Assembly: GCA_016200135.1 (NCBI GenBank)
Contig: JACQFI010000118.1
Location: 1 to 43,211 of the forward strand
Direction of reading: 5' to 3'
Length of the DNA stretch: 43,211 nt
Source of the DNA: Planctomycetota bacterium
Lineage (GTDB): Bacteria > Planctomycetota > SZUA-567 > H5-PLA8
A program made the position numbers and the translations under genes. Below, one piece after another: positions 33,768-43,113 of the stretch (positions within the stretch are counted from its first letter, which is position 1; every line of letters starts with the position of its first letter). Under the pieces are notes generated by a model. That model did not search any database. It saw only the letters and a list, made by a program, of their open reading frames with translations, and had not been told where the DNA came from.

Positions 33768-35393
33768 TCACGGTCCCGTCTTCGCGCCATCGACCGGCGC
33801 CATCTCGTTGACGCTCATCTGGCCGTCGTAAAGGATTGTGCCCGTCACGGTGACGTGCGCTTTGCTTCCCACCATGCCGGCGATCTTTTCGAGGTGGCCG
33901 GGGTTGTCGTTGTGCTTCGTGGCGCAGAGCTTCAACGCGCTGGGCTTGCCCTGAACCTTCGCGTCTTCGGTAAGCACTCCGACGACATAGTCCGGCATGC
34001 CCGCTTCTTTGGGGCCCAGCGTGCCGGTGACGGTGTAGAGTTCGCCGACGATGCGGTCGCGTTCGCCCGCGGCTTCGGCGTCGGACGCGTCTTTGCTCAC
34101 GTCCACGCAGACGAGTTCCCCGTAATAACTCCGCATGTAGATCCGGCCGTTCGAGAGGATGGGCGTGGAGAACGAGGCCTGGCCGAGCGTGCCGCGCCCG
34201 CCGTTCTTCCAGTCGATGATCTTGGCGTTGGCGAGTTCCTTGTAGCCGTCGGGCGAGGCCTCGATTACGCGCAGGTCGCCCCACTGGCCCTGAAAGATCA
34301 TTTTGCCGTCGCAGAGGATCGGCGTGCCGCTGACGCCGTGCTGCGTCCACATGTTCTTAAACGTCTTCGCGTCGAAGCACTGCAGGCAGCTCGCGGACAT
34401 ATCCGGGTTGTCGGCGAACATGCCGGAGCGATCGCTCGAACCGGTGCGGGTTACGTACAGGTATCCTTGATGCTTGACCGGATTGGCCATGTCGCCCGCG
34501 CCGAAGTAGCCCCACTTGCCGCTGTTGAAGACGTCCTTGTTGTCCTCGGCGGCCGACGTGGTGTTGAACTTGATGTGGCTGCCGCCGGCTCCGCCGAGGA
34601 CAAGGACTTCGTCGCCGGTCACAAGCGGATCCATGTAGCCGGAGGTTGGATTCTTGAACTTGGTCTCGCTCCAGAAGTTCTTGCCGGTGAGCGGGTCGAG
34701 GAACATGAGGTTTTTCGCCAGCATAAGCACGCCGGGCTTGCCGTCGGACATGCAGGAGATGGGCGAGGTATGGCCGCCGGTCATCGCTTCCGGGTTCTGC
34801 CAGACGAGCTTGCCGGTGGTCTTGTTCAGGCCCACGCCATGCGCGAGCACCAAAATGTCGCCGACCAGCAGCGGCGAGTTGGCGATGCCGTGAAAGCCGC
34901 CGCGATTCGTCTTGTACTCCTTGACGAGGTTCACCTTCCAGACTTCGTTCCCGGTCTTCGCGTCCAGCGCCGTGACGTTGCCGTCGGCGGTGACGGAGTA
35001 GACCAGAATGCCGTCGGTGCAGGGCGTCGAACTGACGAACTCGTCCCGACCCTCGCCCACTTTCGTTTTCCAGAGCACGGCGCCGGAGACGGCGTCGATA
35101 GCGTGGATCCAGTCGCCGTTCATCCGGCCGAAGGCGAAGACGCGGTTGTCGCAGAGGATGGGGCTGGCGTAGCCCGCGCCGATGTTCAAGCTCCAGAGTT
35201 TTTTCGGGCCATCCTTGGGCCACTTCCAACTGAACGGCTGCGAGGGCGCGACGCCGTTGTGGCTGGGGCCGCGCCAGCCCGGCCAATCGAGGTTCATGGA
35301 CGCATTCGCAGCCGTCTCGGCCGAGCGGGCGGCTCCGATGCCGAGCGCGAGGCTCGCGACGGCGAGCAGGGCGATGGTTCTCAACGTACGCAT
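33768..35393 (-). CDS. Secreted PQQ-type beta-propeller
   Basis: A 541-residue exported protein. The ATG at 35393 starts a signal peptide (MRTLRTIALL, cleavage near ARSA). DWPGWRGPSHNGVA begins the propeller, and blades follow: AIDAVSGAVLWKT, VTALDAKTGNEVWKVNL, GLNKTTGKLVWQN, MFLDPLTGKNFWSET. The C-terminal 100 residues leave the propeller pattern (VTGTLGPKEAGMPDYVVGV, VTVTGTILYDGQMSV) and could be an OB- or beta-barrel-like module. It is the third gene of an operon with a GntR regulator and a jelly-roll protein; its start lies four bases after the previous stop, with AAGGAG inside the end of that gene. Confidence 0.87.
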   Translation of the reverse strand: MRTLRTIALLAVASLALGIGAARSAETAANASMNLDWPGWRGPSHNGVAPSQPFSWKWPKDGPKKLWSLNIGAGYASPILCDNRVFAFGRMNGDWIHAIDAVSGAVLWKTKVGEGRDEFVSSTPCTDGILVYSVTADGNVTALDAKTGNEVWKVNLVKEYKTNRGGFHGIANSPLLVGDILVLAHGVGLNKTTGKLVWQNPEAMTGGHTSPISCMSDGKPGVLMLAKNLMFLDPLTGKNFWSETKFKNPTSGYMDPLVTGDEVLVLGGAGGSHIKFNTTSAAEDNKDVFNSGKWGYFGAGDMANPVKHQGYLYVTRTGSSDRSGMFADNPDMSASCLQCFDAKTFKNMWTQHGVSGTPILCDGKMIFQGQWGDLRVIEASPDGYKELANAKIIDWKNGGRGTLGQASFSTPILSNGRIYMRSYYGELVCVDVSKDASDAEAAGERDRIVGELYTVTGTLGPKEAGMPDYVVGVLTEDAKVQGKPSALKLCATKHNDNPGHLEKIAGMVGSKAHVTVTGTILYDGQMSVNEMAPVDGAKTGP

Positions 35394-35397
35394 AGCA

Positions 35398-37143
35398 TTA
35401 CTCCTTCTTGGTGGGTTGAGGTTCCACACGTTTGACCGTCAGGTTGTCGATGAGGACGCGGCTGGCGCCGGAGCCGTCCGCAGTGGCCGAGAAGAAGAGG
35501 CCGCCGAAGCGCTCGGCCTTGCTCAGCTTCTTCTCGATGCCGTCCTTGGGCGCTGTGCCGAAGGGCGCGAACTCTTCGGCCGAGACCGTCACGCGCACCC
35601 ATTTGCCGGCTTCAGGCGTGGGGTACTGGCGCCAGCGGCCTTTCGCGCCGCGCACGACCACCGCGAAATCCGTTACGCCTTCGAGCAGGCAGTCGAATTC
35701 GATGACGTGGCCTTCTCCGGCAAAACTCAGGCTGCGCCCGCCGCTGAACTCCTGGTTCTTCTCGTAGCATGGCAGCTCGAGCGCTCCGCGTTCGGGCGCC
35801 GCTGCGCCTTCCTTGGCTGCCGGGACCGGCTTGCCATCCGCGTCCAGGCCGCCGGCGACGCGGAAGACGTTCGCGTTGCGCGTGGCCGGGTAAAAACTCT
35901 CGAGGTCGAAATCGGCCGCGTCGTCGAAGCTCTGCGCGTAGGCGACGCCTTCGGGCAGGGCGGCCTTCGGCTCGGCGGCGGGTAGGCCCGCGCGCTTCAC
36001 GCGCTTCACTTTCACGTCGTCGAACTGGAAGACGCTGCCGTCCGCTTCGGGGCCCATCCCGATCAGGCAGAGGTACTCCTGCGGGCAGCCGCGGCGCGGG
36101 CGGCGGCCGTGGTAGAGGAACTTGTCGAGCGGGATCTCGATGGCGGTCCATGCGCCCTTGGGCGCATCAAAGTCCACGCGGTGGAAGGTGATGTCGCTGG
36201 GGATCACGGGCGAGTACGACATCTGGAACGCTTTGAAGCCGCCATTGTAGATGCGCAGTGAGACCACGCCGTCCCAGCCTTCGGGCTCGACGACCGTGCC
36301 GTGCAGCGGGAGTTCCATACACACCGCGCCGGCCTGTTTGGCCGCCTTGACCGTCAGCGCCAGCTTGGAGTCGTTGCCCTTGCCGAGCGGCGCGGCGAGT
36401 TCCGGAAGGACGTTCTTATCCAGCGGCAGCCAGTTGCCTTTAAACGGCACGCCCTCGCCGCCCAGGCCCTTGCCGTTCTCGAAGTTCGCGCTGTACGCAA
36501 CCTGCTCCGCGGCGCTGTTCGCTTCGGACTCTTTCTTCTCCGCCGCGAGCGCCTCGGGGCTCTTGGGCGTGAGGCGCAGGTTGTCGAACCAGACGACGAG
36601 GTCGCGGTCCTTGGGCGGCGTAGTGAAGATCTTCACTTTCACTAAGTCGCGCAGGGCGAGTTTGTCGGCGGGCGCGAGCGACTCCCAGTCGCCACTTTCC
36701 TTGCCGTTGCGGCGCAGGTGCGTTAATTTCCAGGTGAGGGTCTGCGCGCCTTTGGCCAGCTTCACCGCCGGCAGCGTACAGCGCGTCGCGTAGTCGCGGC
36801 TCTGGCTGTCCTGGAGTTCAAACGAGAGCTCCGCGCCTTCGGCGTTCTCGGTGAAGACGTCCAGCGCGACGGCCTCGGCGCCGTCCCAGCCTTTCAGGCA
36901 CTCGCCGGAGAGCGCGAGCGACGACCACTGCGTGTTCTGCTTGAAGGCGACCTTGAGGCTCTGCTTGCCTTCGGTGACGCCCTTATCCGCGGAGGCCTCG
37001 GCCGCGGCGTTCTCCGCTGCTTTCGCGAGGGCTTCGATCTCTTCAGCTTTCTCGAAGCCGAGCGCCACGCGGGGCGCGTCTTCGGCGCGAAGCATGCTGC
37101 TCAACGACAACGCAGCCAGAAGAAGCGAACAGGATATGCGCAT
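35398..37143 (-). CDS. Secreted triple jelly-roll (CBM-like) protein
   Basis: A 581-residue exported protein with a signal peptide (cleavage near LRAED). It consists of three similar beta-sandwich units: about 25-195, 215-390 and 400-575. Each opens with a Phe-Glu or Phe-Asp strand (VALGFEKAE, YSANFENGKG, YAQSFDDAAD) and closes with a Phe/Ile-Asp-Asn/Asp strand (VVWFDNLRLTPK, FQFDDVKVKRVK, VLIDNLTVKRVE). Such domains, including CIA30 or CBM-like folds, commonly bind carbohydrate. No catalytic residues are visible, so a substrate-binding role is likely. It lies three bases after the GntR gene and four before the propeller. Confidence 0.8.
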   Translation of the reverse strand: MRISCSLLLAALSLSSMLRAEDAPRVALGFEKAEEIEALAKAAENAAAEASADKGVTEGKQSLKVAFKQNTQWSSLALSGECLKGWDGAEAVALDVFTENAEGAELSFELQDSQSRDYATRCTLPAVKLAKGAQTLTWKLTHLRRNGKESGDWESLAPADKLALRDLVKVKIFTTPPKDRDLVVWFDNLRLTPKSPEALAAEKKESEANSAAEQVAYSANFENGKGLGGEGVPFKGNWLPLDKNVLPELAAPLGKGNDSKLALTVKAAKQAGAVCMELPLHGTVVEPEGWDGVVSLRIYNGGFKAFQMSYSPVIPSDITFHRVDFDAPKGAWTAIEIPLDKFLYHGRRPRRGCPQEYLCLIGMGPEADGSVFQFDDVKVKRVKRAGLPAAEPKAALPEGVAYAQSFDDAADFDLESFYPATRNANVFRVAGGLDADGKPVPAAKEGAAAPERGALELPCYEKNQEFSGGRSLSFAGEGHVIEFDCLLEGVTDFAVVVRGAKGRWRQYPTPEAGKWVRVTVSAEEFAPFGTAPKDGIEKKLSKAERFGGLFFSATADGSGASRVLIDNLTVKRVEPQPTKKE

Positions 37144-37146
37144 GCG

Positions 37147-38292
37147 TTATCCTTTGGAGGCCGGGCGCGCGATGGAGGCGCCGGATTTGAAGGCCGAATC
37201 GGCGGTCAGGATCATGCCCGCCATGCCACCGCGGGTCGCGCGCTCGTGAATGCGCTCCACCGCCAGCCGCGCCATGCTGGTGAAATCGATGCTCGCGGTG
37301 GCGACTTCGCCGCGCTGCGCTTCCGGCAGGATGTTGCCGAAGCCGAGCACGCTCACGTCGCCCGGCACCGCGAGCCCGCACCGGCGGCAGCCGTGGATCA
37401 CGAGATTGGCCATCAGGTCGTCGAACGTCGCGAGGGCGGTGGGCAGCGTGCCCGCCCGCTGGCGCTCGAGCACCCAGGCGTCCACGATCTCATCGGTGAA
37501 GGGCAGTTCCGCGTAGAGCTCCGGCCGGTAGGCTATGCCCGCGTCTTCCAGCGCGCTGCGGTAGGCTTTAAAGCGCGTCTCGGTCTCAGGGGCCAGCTTG
37601 AAGAGGCCCTCGCGGCCGGGGTTGTGGTCGCAGAAGACCGCGCCGACAAAGCCGATCTCGCGATGGCCGAGCCGGATCAACTCGCGGACGCCTTCGTACA
37701 TGCCGCGCCGGCTGTCCACCACCACGTTGTCCGCGCCCTCGATGCGGTCGCGGAGTTCGAGCATGACTTTGGGCACACGCAGCCCGGAAAACGGGTCGAG
37801 ATTCCCGCGCAGCGTCGTCGCAAAGGCGATCACGCCGTCGAGCTTGGCCTCCACGACGCGCTTTTCGAGGTCCGGCGTAGGCGCATCGCGGTGGGGGCCC
37901 AGGAGCGTGCGAACTTCCATCCCGTTCGTGCCGGCCTCGGCGCAGAGCTTGCCAAGCAGGTCCTTCCAGTAGCCTTTGAGCTCCGGTTCCCACGTCACGA
38001 TGCCGAGATTGAGGACCTTGCGCGTGGGCTTCCACTTGGCGGGCTGTTCGACGAAGGTGCCGATGCCGTGCTGGCGCCGGACATAGCCTTCGCGCTCCAG
38101 TTGCTCCAGCGCCTGGCGCAGCGTTGGCCGAGTAATCTGAAGTTGAGTCGTCAGGTCACGCTCAGAAGGGAAGGGAGCGCCGGGGATTAGCTCGCCGCTT
38201 GTGATGCTATGTCTAATGGAATCATAGACTTGCTGGTACAATGGGATGGATAAGTTTCGATCCAGAGCCACTTTAAGAGCACTCTCAAGCAT
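37147..38292 (-). CDS. GntR/LacI-type transcriptional regulator
   Basis: A 381-residue regulator. Residues 14-85 are a GntR winged helix (IPLYQQVYDSIRHSITSGELIPG, PSERDLTTQLQITRPTLRQALEQLEREGYV). Residues 95-375 are a LacI/periplasmic-binding-like sensor (LNLGIVTWEPELKGYW, DGVIAFATT, ALATFDDLMANLVIHGCRRCGLAVPGDVSVLGFG). This AraR-like layout usually senses a sugar. It is the first gene of the operon with the jelly-roll and propeller genes, so it probably autoregulates and controls them. An inverted repeat lies 13 bases upstream. Confidence 0.9.
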   Translation of the reverse strand: MLESALKVALDRNLSIPLYQQVYDSIRHSITSGELIPGAPFPSERDLTTQLQITRPTLRQALEQLEREGYVRRQHGIGTFVEQPAKWKPTRKVLNLGIVTWEPELKGYWKDLLGKLCAEAGTNGMEVRTLLGPHRDAPTPDLEKRVVEAKLDGVIAFATTLRGNLDPFSGLRVPKVMLELRDRIEGADNVVVDSRRGMYEGVRELIRLGHREIGFVGAVFCDHNPGREGLFKLAPETETRFKAYRSALEDAGIAYRPELYAELPFTDEIVDAWVLERQRAGTLPTALATFDDLMANLVIHGCRRCGLAVPGDVSVLGFGNILPEAQRGEVATASIDFTSMARLAVERIHERATRGGMAGMILTADSAFKSGASIARPASKG

Positions 38293-38304
38293 TATAGTAA
38301 CCTC

Positions 38305-38331
38305 TAAGTAATCACATTAACCACTTACTTA
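38305..38331. promoter_or_regulatory. Candidate operator of the GntR operon
   Basis: TAAGTAA (38305-38311) and TTACTTA (38325-38331) are perfect 7-base inverted arms with 13 bases between them, in an AT-rich stretch directly upstream of the GntR start. GntR/LacI-type regulators bind such palindromes near their own genes. Confidence 0.4.
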
Positions 38332-38433
38332 CCAGTACACCAAGAACTTCTCAGCGGGCAGAAAAATCTTAACGATCTTTATTGGGGAAGGCGAGGACCC
38401 GAGGCCTATCGATTTCAAGCCCAAACGGGGTGC

Positions 38434-39906
38434 TCAGTTGTCTTGCTCCGCTGGCGCGTCCTTCGGACCTGCTCCGAGAAGACGGCCCTGAAGCGTGCCG
38501 CGTTGTTGGAGCATGTCCTGGAGCGCGTTCTCGATGTCGGGTGCGGCGAGTTCTTTGGCGCGGCCGGCATCCAGCGCATACTGCACGGCCCGGCGCACGA
38601 ACTCCTTGATGAACGCGGCGCTCACGCCTTCCGTCCTTGAAGCGACGGACGCCACGAGGCCGTCGGCGAGTCCGATCTTGCCGGCGTAAAGCCGCAGGAG
38701 ACGCGCGCGGCAGGGCTCGTCGGGCATGGGGAACTCGATGGCCTGGTCGATGCGCCCGGGGCGCGAGACGAGCGCGGGTTCGAGGGCCTGCGGGCGGTTG
38801 GTCGTAAGAATAAAGAAGATCTCCGCGTCGGGCCGCAGGCCGTCCATCTCGTTCAGCAGTGTGCTGAGGAGGCTCTCGACGCACGCGCTGGCCATGTCTT
38901 CGCGATTCCGCGCAATCAGGTCGGCGTCCTCGATCACGACCACCGCGGGCTGCAGCAGCCGCGCAAGCAGCATGTATTCGGCGATGGCGCCTTGTTGTTC
39001 GGCGGTGACGAGCAGGAAGGTATGGCCCTGCAGCGCCTGAATGAGATAGTGGAGCGTGAGCGTCTTGCCCGTGCCGGGCGGTCCGAAGAAGAGCAGGCCT
39101 TTCTTGGCCGAGAGCCCGAGTTCAGCCAGCGCGCGGCGCTGCTCGGCAAACTTGAGCACGTTCTGGTCGATCAGAGCGAGCGTGCGTTGCGGCAGGATGA
39201 TGCCGTCCCGTTCGACCGGCCGCATCTTGTGGACCTTCAAGCCCAGCGTCTGCCCGCGGTAGTCGGTACTGACTTCCAGCGAGAGCACCTTGCCGCGGTA
39301 GGTGCCCGCTGCGGCGACGCCTTTTTCGAGCGCCTTGAAGAGCTCCGAGGCCAGGCGTTCGCCCGCCGCCTCCGGCGCATGTCCGACCTCGACCCGGATG
39401 CCGCTTCGCATGCCATATTGGACCTCGTCGGCAAGCAGCACGGCGTAGCGCTGGCCGCCGCTCTCGAGCAGCCACAGCGCCTGCTTCACGCAGCGCACGG
39501 GCTCGGCTTCGCCGACGTCGATCTCTTCGTGCTCGAGGGACGAGACGTGCGGTTCCATGCGCGCGGACGCAAGCATCGAGCCAAGGGAGATGCCTTCGTG
39601 AGCGTACTCGTTGCGCACACCGCAGTAACGGTGCTCGCGCGCGGAAGAGAGCACGCCGCGCAGGGTCTTCTGCAGGTCGACGCGCATGCGCAGAGGGAAG
39701 ATGCGGCTGACGGTGGTCAGCTTTTCCAGCGGCAGCGGCGCAAAGAACGTCTTCAAGACGGTGCGGCAGCCTTCCGGCATCTGCCGCTCGTATTTGCGAT
39801 ACCGCCGGTACGAGACCGCGCCGGCGCCTACGGCCACCCCGGCCACGATCGCCAGCGAGATATCCGAGACGGAGAGCGATTCCAGGCTGAGGCCCAGGAG
39901 ATACAT
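38434..39906 (-). CDS. Membrane-anchored AAA+ ATPase
   Basis: A 490-residue AAA+ protein. A hydrophobic segment (about 17-33) anchors the N-terminus. Residues 40-250 form an unrecognised substrate or adaptor domain. The AAA core follows: Walker A GPPGTGKT near 272-280, Walker B VVVIEDAD near 318-326, and sensor and arginine region TTNRPQALEPALVSRPGRID. The IEDAD form resembles BCS1-like and other divergent members. The C-terminal helical lid (EFVRRAVQYALDAG) is followed by a short Gln-rich end. It probably unfolds or moves membrane-associated proteins. It is on the same strand as the propeller genes but separated by 140 bases, so the link is unproven. Confidence 0.88.
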   Translation of the reverse strand: MYLLGLSLESLSVSDISLAIVAGVAVGAGAVSYRRYRKYERQMPEGCRTVLKTFFAPLPLEKLTTVSRIFPLRMRVDLQKTLRGVLSSAREHRYCGVRNEYAHEGISLGSMLASARMEPHVSSLEHEEIDVGEAEPVRCVKQALWLLESGGQRYAVLLADEVQYGMRSGIRVEVGHAPEAAGERLASELFKALEKGVAAAGTYRGKVLSLEVSTDYRGQTLGLKVHKMRPVERDGIILPQRTLALIDQNVLKFAEQRRALAELGLSAKKGLLFFGPPGTGKTLTLHYLIQALQGHTFLLVTAEQQGAIAEYMLLARLLQPAVVVIEDADLIARNREDMASACVESLLSTLLNEMDGLRPDAEIFFILTTNRPQALEPALVSRPGRIDQAIEFPMPDEPCRARLLRLYAGKIGLADGLVASVASRTEGVSAAFIKEFVRRAVQYALDAGRAKELAAPDIENALQDMLQQRGTLQGRLLGAGPKDAPAEQDN

Positions 39907-40020
39907 GCCGATATCTATCCTATTCGGGCGTACATGAACGCGTAAGGTACACGCGCCAGCGTACGGGTACGCCGTGGTATAGCATGGAGTTCGGCGCAGA
40001 TAAACTTTTTCTGCGGTCTC

Positions 40021-41400
40021 TTATTTCGCCGTTAGATCGTAGCAGGCGATGCCGTCCCACACGCGCAGATACAATTTACCTCCGACAAAAGCCGGAGACG
40101 AACATTGCGCCCCTTCCGGATTGAATTTGCCCAGGCTGATGAATTTCTCGGGCGAGGGCTTGAACATCTGCAAGGTGTAGCCTGCATGGGTGCCTTCCGA
40201 AGTTGTAGGAATCATTATTTTGCCGTCGGCCAGAATGGGCGATGAGACAATATTGCCGCGGCTGGATGGATTTCTTAGATGCCATTTGGTCTCGCCTGTT
40301 TTCAAACTCAAGCAATACCACTCAGGCGCACGATGATTGCTGATGTCCATATAGATATGGTCCTGATAAACCACGAAGCTCTCGATGCCGTCGTTCACCG
40401 GACTCTTCCACAGAAATTCCGCTTTCTCGGGCGTAATCTTATACGCGCACGTGCCCACATCGGCCGAGAAAACAAGGGTGTCGCCCACGATCACCGGAGT
40501 CGATTGGCCTGAATTGCCCGTCTTGAAATCCCACACAACTTTCCAGGTTGCCATGTCAATACAGCAAAGGGTTACGCCCCAGCTTCCGGCGGCAATGATG
40601 TAATTTTTGCCGCCAGTAGACCATAATATCGGGGTTCCCCCCGCGCGGTAATTGCCGGTATACCAAAGCTTCTTGCCGCTTTCGGCGTCGTAAGCGGCCA
40701 ACGGCCAGCCGCCCACCACGACGCCGTTTGCGACCAGCACCGATGCGTGCGAGTTGCCTCCTTCTTTTGATTGCCACAGGAGCGTGCCGTCTTTGGCGGA
40801 AAGACAATAGATGCCCATGATGCCTACGAAATAACATTTTCCATTCCAGACCGCGGGCGTGCCGGACGGGCTCAGCCCCCAGCCCACGGACACCTTGGTC
40901 GCGGGGAAATCTTTCTTCCAAAGCAGCTTGCCCGTTGCGGCATCCAGGCAAACGAGGGTGTCCGTGATCGACTCGGTCGCTTTTTCCCATGCGATGGTCC
41001 AGCAGGCGTACTCTTCACCATTTCGCTGGTAGCCCTTCAGAAATTCCGTCCAGGTCGAATAGTCTCTGTTTTCGCCGGCTTTCAGTTTCTTCAATTCTTC
41101 CCACGAGAGGGTCCGGTCTTCAGGCCCCGCCGTATTTAAGGCGCATATGCGCCATTGAATGTATTCGCCGTATTTTGAAGCGACGGCCGGATCGAGCTTG
41201 GTCATGAACTCCTTGATGTAGGTCTCCATTTCGGGGTGATCTTTTAAAGCTTTGGGCAGCGCCTCGAGCTGCTCCTTTTTGGACTTCGCAGGCCACTCGT
41301 ACCAGGGATAGCCAATCCCGCGGAAATTCGGCCGGGTCGCAGACGCGCGGGCTTCATCGATCTTCTTGGCCAGGTCTTCGGGAAGATCCGGCAGCCAACC
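40021..41400 (-). pseudogene. PQQ-type beta-propeller, C-terminal part after in-frame TGA
   Basis: The frame is open from just after a TGA at 41401-41403 down to 40021. It begins GWLPDLPEDLAKKIDEA, continues through a helical region (FRGIGYPWYEWPAKSKKEQ, METYIKEFMTKL) and then propeller blades (LVCLDAATGKLLWKKD, YCLSAKDGTLLWQSKE, LAAYDAESGKKLWYT, CCIDMATWKVVWDFK, YCLSLKTGETKWHL). It reads as the direct continuation of the segment before the TGA. Translation could restart at ATG 41229, but that would leave a piece with no signal peptide. Unless the TGA is read through or is a sequencing error, the gene is broken. Confidence 0.75.
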
Positions 41401-41742
41401 TCAATTCGTCAGCAGCTCGGCCGTAATGGGACGAATCTCATTTTTGCCGCCCACCGGATGATACCAACTCACGTACATGAACACTTTTCCGTCCGCGACC
41501 ACCGGACTGCCCGCGCCGCCCATGCGAAAGGAAGGAATGAACTCGCTCTTCCAGATCCGCGCGGGTCCGCTTGCCGGCCACTCGTCCAGCAACTTGGGGC
41601 TCTTGATGGCCACCCCGTCGCGATTCGGCCCGCGCCACTGCGGCCAATCGGTCGCGGCGTTTGGCGCTTCCGCGCTCAGCGCTGCCGCTGAAACGATGGC
41701 CAGCAGTGCGGCAAAGGCCGGAAGCTTGTTCATCCTGTACAT
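41401..41742 (-). pseudogene. PQQ-type beta-propeller, N-terminal part before in-frame TGA
   Basis: A 113-residue fragment starting at ATG 41742, which has GAGGAGA about eight bases upstream. It holds a signal peptide (NKLPAFAALLAIVSAAALSAEA) and the planctomycete-type propeller opening DWPQWRGPNRDGVA, then AGSPVVADGKVFMYVSW. It ends ELLTN-TGA. The same frame stays open for another 460 codons beyond the TGA, so a single base change separates it from an intact gene of about 573 residues. It faces a GntR/LacI-type regulator across 140 bases. Confidence 0.75.
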
Positions 41743-41821
41743 GAGCGCGTCTCCTCGCATCGGGTTCTCGTCTCCGTAAGAGAATAGTCCCGGTTGCAGC
41801 GCTCTTTCATTGAATAATTTC

Positions 41822-41850
41822 TTTGCCACGCTTATGTTGCCTTCTTGTTA
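41822..41850 (+). promoter_or_regulatory. Weak candidate promoter of the GntR-like gene
   Basis: TTGCCA (41822-41827) and TGTTAC (41845-41850) are spaced by 17 bases, about 30 bases before the ATG. Both match bacterial consensus boxes poorly to moderately, and the spacing is ideal. Confidence 0.25.
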
Positions 41851-41882
41851 CCTTTCTCGAACAGGTGCACTGGGGACCCCTT

Positions 41883-42968
41883 ATGGCGCGCAGGCCTCGC
41901 GGCGGCCGACCGGCCGGACCCGTGCCCGTCTATCGCAAGATCGTGGCTGCCATGCAGGCCCAGCTCGCCTCGGGAAAGTGGGCGATCGGACAGCCCATCC
42001 CTTCGTGCCGCGAATTGGCGCAGGAATACGGCGTCGGAATAAAGACCATCTGGCGGGCGCAGCACGCCTTGCGCGACCTGGGCCATCTGCATATCGCGCG
42101 CGCCCGCCGCGCCACCGCGGTCCGGCGGGTCTCGGTGGACGAGATCTTCACCGGTGCGGTCGTGCTGGTGCTGCGCTCGGGATTAACCTGGTTTTCAGGC
42201 ATGGACGCGGCGCCGGGCCTGGGACACGGCGTCTTTCGCGCGCTGCAGGAAACCAGAGAGACCTGCATCGTGGTGCAACACATGGAGTGGTGGCGGCATC
42301 GCTGTCCGGAAGGGTTGCGCGACCTGCCCATCAAAGGACTGCTTTTGTGGGGCCCGTTTACGCAGGCATTGCTCAGGCAATATGCGGAAATGAACGTGCG
42401 CACGGTCCTGCTCGATCAGCCTCCGGCCGGCGTGAAGATGAACGCCGTGACGGTGGATAATTTCGCCGCCGCGTTCGACGCGACGTCGCGCCTGCTGAAG
42501 AAAGGCCACACGCAGCTCGCCTTCATTCGTTCGGTCGTGCATTCGCTGAAGGATATCGACCCCGATGCGCGCGAGCGCCAGGAAGGCTTCCTCGCGGCGT
42601 GCCGGCAGGCGGGCTTGACCGAGCAGAATTACCGCATCGTCAGCGCGACGCTGCTGGGGCGCAGCGACTCCATTCGCAAGGTCCTTCGCGCCAAACCCCG
42701 CCCGACCGCGATCGTATCCGCCACCCTCGCGCACCTGCCGGAACTGTCCGGCGAGGCGCATGCCTGCGGCTTGAAGATTCCGCGCCACTTAAGCGTCGCC
42801 ACCTTTCGCGTGAAGACCGATGAGCCGAATTGGTCCGGCCCCGAGATTGACTTTGAAAAAATGGGGTCCGTCGCCGTGGAGGTCCTCAAGCGCAACAGCG
42901 CCGCCATCGAAACCGTTCGCATCAAGACCACGTGGCACGAGGGCAAGACGATTGCTGGGCCCGGCTGA
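41883..42968 (+). CDS. GntR/LacI-type transcriptional regulator
   Basis: A 361-residue regulator. Residues 12-85 are a GntR winged helix (VYRKIVAAMQAQLASGKW, PSCRELAQEYGVGIKTIWRAQHALRDLGHLHI). Residues 95-360 are a LacI-like sensor (VVLVLRSGLTWFSGM, GLLLWGPF, VTVDNFAAAFDATSRLLKKGHTQLAFIR, LKIPRHLSVATFRV). The ATG at 41883 has GGGGA upstream; the frame extends 20 residues further without features. It is divergent from the broken propeller gene, its probable target, and is the second such regulator beside a PQQ-type gene in this window. Confidence 0.88.
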   Translation: MARRPRGGRPAGPVPVYRKIVAAMQAQLASGKWAIGQPIPSCRELAQEYGVGIKTIWRAQHALRDLGHLHIARARRATAVRRVSVDEIFTGAVVLVLRSGLTWFSGMDAAPGLGHGVFRALQETRETCIVVQHMEWWRHRCPEGLRDLPIKGLLLWGPFTQALLRQYAEMNVRTVLLDQPPAGVKMNAVTVDNFAAAFDATSRLLKKGHTQLAFIRSVVHSLKDIDPDARERQEGFLAACRQAGLTEQNYRIVSATLLGRSDSIRKVLRAKPRPTAIVSATLAHLPELSGEAHACGLKIPRHLSVATFRVKTDEPNWSGPEIDFEKMGSVAVEVLKRNSAAIETVRIKTTWHEGKTIAGPG

Positions 42969-43113
42969 TGGTTGGATGGAGTGCTCTGGCACGAATTGCA
43001 CGTAGTTAAGCGATGTTTCACCATGGGTGTCTGCGACGCGAGCCGTGATTTAGGCCTTAACGATGTGCCATTCTCTGTCACCGATTTACTTAAAATTTGG
43101 TGCGTGCTGTTTC

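Noticed and set aside
33855..35435. Long plus-strand open frame opposite a PQQ-type propeller
   Set aside because: His/Val/Ala-rich shadow of the propeller gene; no start context or family.
41380..41403. SECIS element for selenocysteine at the TGA
   Set aside because: The hairpin after the TGA is short, with a four-base loop, and lacks a convincing SECIS shape; a mutation or error is simpler.
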